Assembly (NCBI RefSeq): GCF_001439785.1
Contig: NZ_JYLI01000004.1
Location: forward strand, 248,001-312,000
Reading direction: 5' to 3'
Source: Pseudomonas poae
GTDB taxonomy: Bacteria; Pseudomonadota; Gammaproteobacteria; Pseudomonadales; Pseudomonadaceae
DNA: 64,000 nucleotides
Shown: positions 59,934 through 64,000 of the stretch, one piece after another
Layout: each line of letters begins with the position of its first letter
Position numbering within the stretch: position 1 is the stretch's first letter
The notes under the pieces: generated by a model
Told to the model about the DNA's origin: nothing
What the model saw: the letters and a program-made list of their open reading frames with translations, nothing else
Databases searched by the model: none
Program-made: the position numbers and the translations under genes

Positions 59934-60236
59934 ATGAAGATGCTGCGTATTCCATTGTTGATGATGGGCCTGCTGATGTGCTCTCAAGGCTTTGCCGCTA
60001 CCGCCCAGCAAAACAAGATGACCACTTGCAACGCCGAAGCCACCACCAAGACCCTCAAGGGCGACGAGCGCAAAGCCTTCATGAAGACCTGCCTGTCGGC
60101 CCCGGCTGCCAACGATGCCAAGACCGTCACGCCGCAACAACAAAAGATGAAGGATTGCAATGCGTCGGCAAAAACCAAGGCGCTGGCCGGCGATGCGCGC
60201 AAGGCCTACATGAGCACCTGCCTCAAGGGCAACTGA
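59934..60236 (+). CDS. PsiF-repeat periplasmic protein
   Basis: This 100-residue protein has a signal peptide (MKMLRIPLLMMGLLMCSQGF, cleaved after AA) and two PsiF repeats: QNKMTTCNAEATTKTLKGDE..KTCLS and QQKMKDCNASAKTKALAGDA..STCLKGN, each with a pair of cysteines that probably form a disulphide. PsiF was named for phosphate-starvation induction in E. coli; the role is unknown and I see no Pho box here. GGGAG precedes ATG 59934. Confidence 0.9.
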   Translation: MKMLRIPLLMMGLLMCSQGFAATAQQNKMTTCNAEATTKTLKGDERKAFMKTCLSAPAANDAKTVTPQQQKMKDCNASAKTKALAGDARKAYMSTCLKGN

Positions 60237-60250
60237 CAGCGCACATCCCC

Positions 60251-60274
60251 TGTGGGAGCGGGCTTGCTCCCACA
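60251..60274 (+). terminator. REP-type hairpin after the PsiF-repeat gene
   Basis: TGTGGGAGC and GCTCCCACA pair around GGGCTT, 14 bases after the stop. It is a REP-family singlet and may act as a terminator, though the T-run is poor. Confidence 0.6.
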
Positions 60275-60364
60275 CTTGATCGCATTCACACCGTCACCTC
60301 TCGCTTGATTCCTGGAACGCTGGCAGACTGCCCATCCTTTTATCGCCGTTCGTTTTGAGGCTGT

Positions 60365-61378
60365 ATGCCAACGTTTTCTCAGCGTCACGTGATATTGCTG
60401 GCCAGCTACATCATCATTTTTGGCGGGTTGTTGCTGGTGCTGCCGCTGAAGCTGCTGCCCAGCCTGCTGGCTGGCCTGCTGGTTTATGAACTGGTCAACA
60501 TGCTCACCCCCCAACTGCAGCGGCTGATCGAAGGTCGCCGCGCGCGCTGGCTGGCGGTGGCGCTGCTCGGCACGCTGATCGTCAGCGTGCTGGCGCTGAT
60601 CTTCGCCGGCGCCATCAGCTTTCTGCTGCACGAAGCGGAAAACCCCGGCGCCTCCCTCGACAAGTTCATGGGCGTGGTCGACCGCGCGCGAGGCCAGTTG
60701 CCACCGTTCCTCGACGCCTACCTGCCCGCCAGCGCCGCCGAGTTCCGCGTGGCCATCGGCGACTGGCTGAGCAAGCACCTGAGCGAGCTGCAACTGGTGG
60801 GCAAAGACGCCGCGCACATGTTCGTCACGCTGCTGATCGGCATGGTGCTCGGCGCCATCATCGCCCTGCAGCGTGTGCCTGACCTGACCAAACGCAAACC
60901 CCTGGCCGCCGCGCTGTTCGACCGCCTGCACCTGCTGGTGCAAGCCTTTCGCAACATCGTCTTCGCCCAGATCAAGATCGCCGCGCTCAACACCGCCTTC
61001 ACCGCGATCTTCCTGGCCGTGGTGCTGCCGCTGTGCGGCATCCACCTGCCCCTGACCAAAACCCTGATCGTGCTGACCTTCCTGCTTGGCCTGCTGCCGG
61101 TGATCGGCAACCTGATGTCCAACACCCTGATCACCATCGTCGCGCTGTCGCTGTCGATCTGGGTGGCAGTGGCCGCGTTGGGTTACCTGATCGTGATCCA
61201 CAAGGTCGAGTACTTCCTCAACGCCCGCATCGTCGGCGGGCAGATCAGTGCCAAGTCGTGGGAATTGCTGCTGGCGATGCTGGTGTTTGAAGCGGCGTTT
61301 GGCCTGCCGGGGGTGGTGGCGGGGCCGATTTACTACGCGTATTTGAAGAGTGAGTTGAAGCTCGGCGGGATGGTCTAG
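60365..61378 (+). CDS. AI-2E family transporter (PerM/YdiK type)
   Basis: This 337-residue membrane protein has about eight helices in the AI-2E/PerM arrangement: N-terminal hairpins (LLASYIIIFGGLLLVLPLKL), a periplasmic domain at about 85-150, then the conserved TLIVLTFLLGLLPVIGNLMS and closing AAFGLPGVVAGPIYYAYLKS. Despite the family name, few members are shown to export autoinducer-2; the substrate is unknown. The ATG at 60365 follows TTGAGG. Adjacent genes give no functional clue. Confidence 0.9.
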   Translation: MPTFSQRHVILLASYIIIFGGLLLVLPLKLLPSLLAGLLVYELVNMLTPQLQRLIEGRRARWLAVALLGTLIVSVLALIFAGAISFLLHEAENPGASLDKFMGVVDRARGQLPPFLDAYLPASAAEFRVAIGDWLSKHLSELQLVGKDAAHMFVTLLIGMVLGAIIALQRVPDLTKRKPLAAALFDRLHLLVQAFRNIVFAQIKIAALNTAFTAIFLAVVLPLCGIHLPLTKTLIVLTFLLGLLPVIGNLMSNTLITIVALSLSIWVAVAALGYLIVIHKVEYFLNARIVGGQISAKSWELLLAMLVFEAAFGLPGVVAGPIYYAYLKSELKLGGMV

Positions 61379-61390
61379 GGGGGCAAGGGC

Positions 61391-61707
61391 CTAGTCTTCG
61401 TTGCACTGGCGCTCCTTGCCGGGTGCGCCCCTTCGCATTCGGCCTGGGTCTCCAGCCGAGACGGCTCGAATGGCACACCGCTGGACTCACACATCTGCGC
61501 AAAATCGCCGGGTAAGTGTTCGGATTCGCTCTGGTCGCCTGCCAATCAGAACAGGGTATTTGACCGCGTCGTGGAGGAGGGACGGGCAAGAGCTATTACA
61601 TTACGAGGATACGCGACTGTCGTTATTCCGTCTGGGTGCACGAGGACAGGGTGATCAAGTACTGGCGGTATGAGACGGAAAACACCGCAAGCTGCTACAT
61701 TTTTTGA
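61391..61707 (+). pseudogene. Decayed small lipoprotein gene (frameshift, no start codon)
   Basis: From 61391 the frame reads LVFVALALLAGCAPSHSAWV, a lipoprotein signal with lipobox LAGC, and continues to NQNRVFDRVVEEG. One base missing in the G-run at 61579-61581 then shifts the frame; the sense resumes one phase over as SYYITRIRDCRYSVWVHEDR and ends NTASCYIF at TGA 61705-61707. No ATG, GTG or TTG precedes the signal in frame before the stop of the upstream gene. I therefore call it a pseudogene; a sequencing error would explain the frameshift but not the missing start. Confidence 0.6.
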
Positions 61708-61819
61708 GGCGGCCGCTTGCCGGGGTGCCGATGCGCTTTTTTACAGGCGGCTACAGGCAGGTATTAATGCTATGTGCTGCAGTTATTTAGTTATTTCGTG
61801 GCCGAATCAGTGGGTACAT

Positions 61820-61833
61820 TTGATTTAAATCAA
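61820..61833. promoter_or_regulatory. Perfect Anr/FNR-type box
   Basis: TTGATTTAAATCAA fits TTGAT-N4-ATCAA in all ten fixed positions and is a full palindrome. It ends 20 bp before the toxin-like start at 61854. That is too close for standard class II activation of that start, so it would repress, or act on a start further into the gene (for example ATG 61914, preceded by GTGGAGG). Confidence 0.5.
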
Positions 61834-61853
61834 CGGTATTCAAAGGTGGCGGA

Positions 61854-64000
61854 ATGTCCGGTATTAATGTTTCTAAAGATAATGATCAGGCGTTAGTTAA
61901 GGGCGTGGAGGCGATGGTGCATGGCGACCTTATTAATATCGTGGCGACCGCAGTTCCGGCGTGTCTGTTAACCGCTTCGACACAGACGCAGGGTGCTTTC
62001 AAGAATCTGAAGGTGTCCATGCCCGACTGGTGGGCGTCGGCTACTCGTGAGGAGCGCGCAGTTGCGGTCACTTACGTCGAGCAAAGTATAAAAACACACA
62101 CTGAATACAGCGACGCGATTCGAGCAGTCAAAAGTCTCAACGATTTTGCAGCCCCGCTTTTGAAAAAAGAAATCAAAAAAGTTTTCGCCCTTGACCTGGA
62201 TGTTAATCAGGTTTGGCTTGAGTTATATAGCCATGTCGGGGTGTTTCAGGATTACAGGGTTGAGTGTTTTTCGTTGTTAGAGGCTGCGCTTCATAATTTT
62301 GAACCCGCTGAGGAACGCTCGCGCGCGTTTTATATTAGTCAGTTTTTTAACTATAAAAGTTCAGGTGTTCGCAATGGAGTCAAAGGGCTGGATATCACGA
62401 AATTCGTCACGTTGTGTCGACGGCTTGATCTTGGTAAGAAGTACCAGCAACACATAAAAGAACAGTTGGGCTGGATTGACCCAACGCGACCTGCCACTGA
62501 GAAAAATGCCTTTATTCAGTACCAAAAAGCCTCGCTCAAGGCCGCCAGCTACATTGCCCTTTTGAAAAAAGATATTGAGCAAAAGCACTACCAGGCGTTG
62601 CTCTCGGTGATCAATCAGGAGAGTGATGTGAAGGTCGATGGCAAGCCGCTCTGGTTTCGTGGCTTGAGTTTCATGAAGATGAACCTAAGTGATTGTCTGG
62701 TGTTTCAAATTGCCGAAAAGGACCCAAACTGGTTCATGGATATGCTGTGGCCCCTGGTGGACAAGGACTCGGGGGCGGGTTTTATTGTTTATATCCCGGA
62801 CGACCCTGATCATCCTGTCAAATACTACACCTCGTTGACTCAACTTAAGGCGCGGCTGACGTTGCAACTTCTGCGCAGAGACGAAATCTCTTCAACGGCC
62901 GCCCCCTCGCCCTATCAACAGTTCCTCAGCCGGTTCGTCGCACACAGGGCTCGCCCGGCTTTTTTGACTTACTTTACCGAACAGTTACCACGCAGTAGCT
63001 TTTTCGATAACCGGGTACATGAGCGACGTCAAAAAACGCAACTGGATTTTTTGCTGCAATTTTATCCACTCGGCCCTGCGCGAGATCCATGGGAAGACGG
63101 CGTTGACCTCTGGGCCTGTTTGTACAGACACCGGCGAGACCGACTGTTGGCGGATGCTGGTAGCCAAGCCGTGCCTACCGAGGAGGCTGATGCGCAAGGC
63201 CGTCGCAAGTGGCTGGCAGAATTGCTGGATGATTTTGTGACCATTGTCGGCATGGCCGCCTTTGTTGTTCCCCCGGTGGGTGTGGTGCTTTTGGGGGTTA
63301 CGGCGGTTAACTTGATGAATGAGGTGTTGGAAGGTATCGAAGACCTTTCCATGGACGATAGGGAAGCGGGCTGGGCGCATATACTCGGAGTGGTCGAGGG
63401 TGTGATGAATATTGCGTTGACCGGCTTGGCGCTTGATTACGTGATGGCCGAAGAAATGAGCGCGTTCAAACCCGTGACGCGACCTGATGGAAGTAAACGG
63501 TTATGGAAACCTGATCTTTCCAGGTACCGCAGCGATGTATCGCTGGAGGGCATCGAACCCAACTCACGCGGGCAGTATGAGGTCGGTGGAAAAACATATG
63601 TACGGGTGGCGGGTGACACCTATGAGCAACGCCTGGACCCGACGCTTGGCAAGTGGCGCATCAACCACCCGACGGATGAAGGCGCCTATCAGCCGGTGCT
63701 CGATGAAGGCGCCAGTGGCGGAGTTTGGCAGCACGCCATGGATGATGCGCAGCCTGGCCCCAATACGCAGCAAAACCCAGTGTCATCGGAGCCAGTCGTC
63801 GATGTGCCCCAGACTGATGCCCCTGTGCCGACGCCTAACGTTCCTTCGGAAACGGATTCAGCACCTGCCCATTTGCGATACAGCGAGTATGCGGTGGAGC
63901 CATCAGCGATCGCCACGCTCACGCCCAATGAGCGGGGAATCTACCGTAGTAAGGATGGGCAGCGTTTCTTCATTCGTGAGACTAGAGAAGCAGGGGGCGA
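61854..64000 (+). CDS. Toxin-like giant protein (DUF6543-like), 3' end beyond window
   Basis: The frame is open from ATG 61854 to the window end (over 715 codons). The product resembles the protein at 20906-24769: a hydrophobic hairpin at about 462-490 (GMAAFVVPPVGVVLLGVTAV) and the module at about 551-625 with KPDLSRYRSDVSLEGIEPNS..WRINHPTDEGAYQPVLDEGA..GGVW, then a Pro/Asp/Thr-rich linker and NERGIYRSKDGQRFFIRE near 692-710. AAGGTGGCGGA precedes the ATG. The first 700 bp are richer in A/T and rare codons (TTT TAT ATT AGT runs) than neighbouring genes, suggesting acquisition. The C-terminal effector domain is not visible. Confidence 0.75.
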   Translation, partial: MSGINVSKDNDQALVKGVEAMVHGDLINIVATAVPACLLTASTQTQGAFKNLKVSMPDWWASATREERAVAVTYVEQSIKTHTEYSDAIRAVKSLNDFAAPLLKKEIKKVFALDLDVNQVWLELYSHVGVFQDYRVECFSLLEAALHNFEPAEERSRAFYISQFFNYKSSGVRNGVKGLDITKFVTLCRRLDLGKKYQQHIKEQLGWIDPTRPATEKNAFIQYQKASLKAASYIALLKKDIEQKHYQALLSVINQESDVKVDGKPLWFRGLSFMKMNLSDCLVFQIAEKDPNWFMDMLWPLVDKDSGAGFIVYIPDDPDHPVKYYTSLTQLKARLTLQLLRRDEISSTAAPSPYQQFLSRFVAHRARPAFLTYFTEQLPRSSFFDNRVHERRQKTQLDFLLQFYPLGPARDPWEDGVDLWACLYRHRRDRLLADAGSQAVPTEEADAQGRRKWLAELLDDFVTIVGMAAFVVPPVGVVLLGVTAVNLMNEVLEGIEDLSMDDREAGWAHILGVVEGVMNIALTGLALDYVMAEEMSAFKPVTRPDGSKRLWKPDLSRYRSDVSLEGIEPNSRGQYEVGGKTYVRVAGDTYEQRLDPTLGKWRINHPTDEGAYQPVLDEGASGGVWQHAMDDAQPGPNTQQNPVSSEPVVDVPQTDAPVPTPNVPSETDSAPAHLRYSEYAVEPSAIATLTPNERGIYRSKDGQRFFIRETREAGG

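Overview
The window is chromosomal DNA from a Pseudomonas, most likely of the P. fluorescens group. The evidence is high GC content with Pseudomonas-style codon use, the gene order mutL-miaA-hfq-hflX-hflK-hflC-hisZ-purA-rnr-rlmB-rpsF-rpsR-rplI-dnaB followed by azu/pncB/nadE and ureEFG/desT (an order I recall from other pseudomonads), and many intergenic REP/REPIN-type palindromes with the core TGTGGGAG..GGCTTGC.

Layout. 1-20905 is housekeeping: the end of mutL, miaA, hfq, hflX, hflKC, hisZ, purA, a chemoreceptor, a ferric-iron-type ABC permease plus binding protein (no ATPase in the window), two tandem tRNA-Leu(CAG) genes each with its own promoter and terminator, rnr-rlmB, the rpsF-rpsR-(membrane protein)-rplI ribosomal operon and dnaB. 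20906-29475 is an accessory block: a 1287-residue toxin-like protein with a SET-methyltransferase-like C-terminus directly abutting dnaB, the conserved radical-SAM gene ygiQ, then a two-gene unit (305-residue protein with a hydrophobic hairpin plus a four-helix membrane protein) that resembles an effector/immunity pair and is followed by a decayed copy of the membrane gene. 29476-36302 is a three-gene transglutaminase / COOH-NH2 ligase-like / ATP-grasp / alpha-E cluster of unknown product. 36339-43475 holds azurin, pncB-nadE, and the L-pipecolate (lysine catabolism) genes amaB and amaA with a LysR regulator. 43850-48907 is a complete Liv-type ABC transporter. 48940-49601 is a gene-free stretch with clustered DnaA-box-like sequences. 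49602-61378 carries ydfG, an AGE-family epimerase, urease accessory genes ureE-F-G plus hupE/ureJ, desT, a small repeat-containing secreted protein, an AsmA-family protein, a bacterioferritin, an EamA permease, a PsiF-repeat protein and an AI-2E-family permease. The window ends with a decayed lipoprotein gene and the 5' two kilobases of a second toxin-like gene related to the first.

Regulatory theme. Three strong sigma-54 (-24/-12) promoter matches were found: upstream of the Liv transporter (with a perfect NtrC-type site), upstream of the transglutaminase/ATP-grasp cluster (with a near-consensus NtrC-type site), and upstream of ureE. Together they suggest that nitrogen limitation controls amino-acid uptake, urease maturation and the uncharacterised amidoligase cluster. 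A perfect Anr/FNR palindrome lies just upstream of the second toxin-like gene.

The most promising undescribed systems are the SET-tailed toxin-like protein and its partial paralogue, the putative effector/immunity pair with its duplicated partner, and the nitrogen-linked amidoligase cluster. No CRISPR array, IS element, prophage or rRNA was seen.
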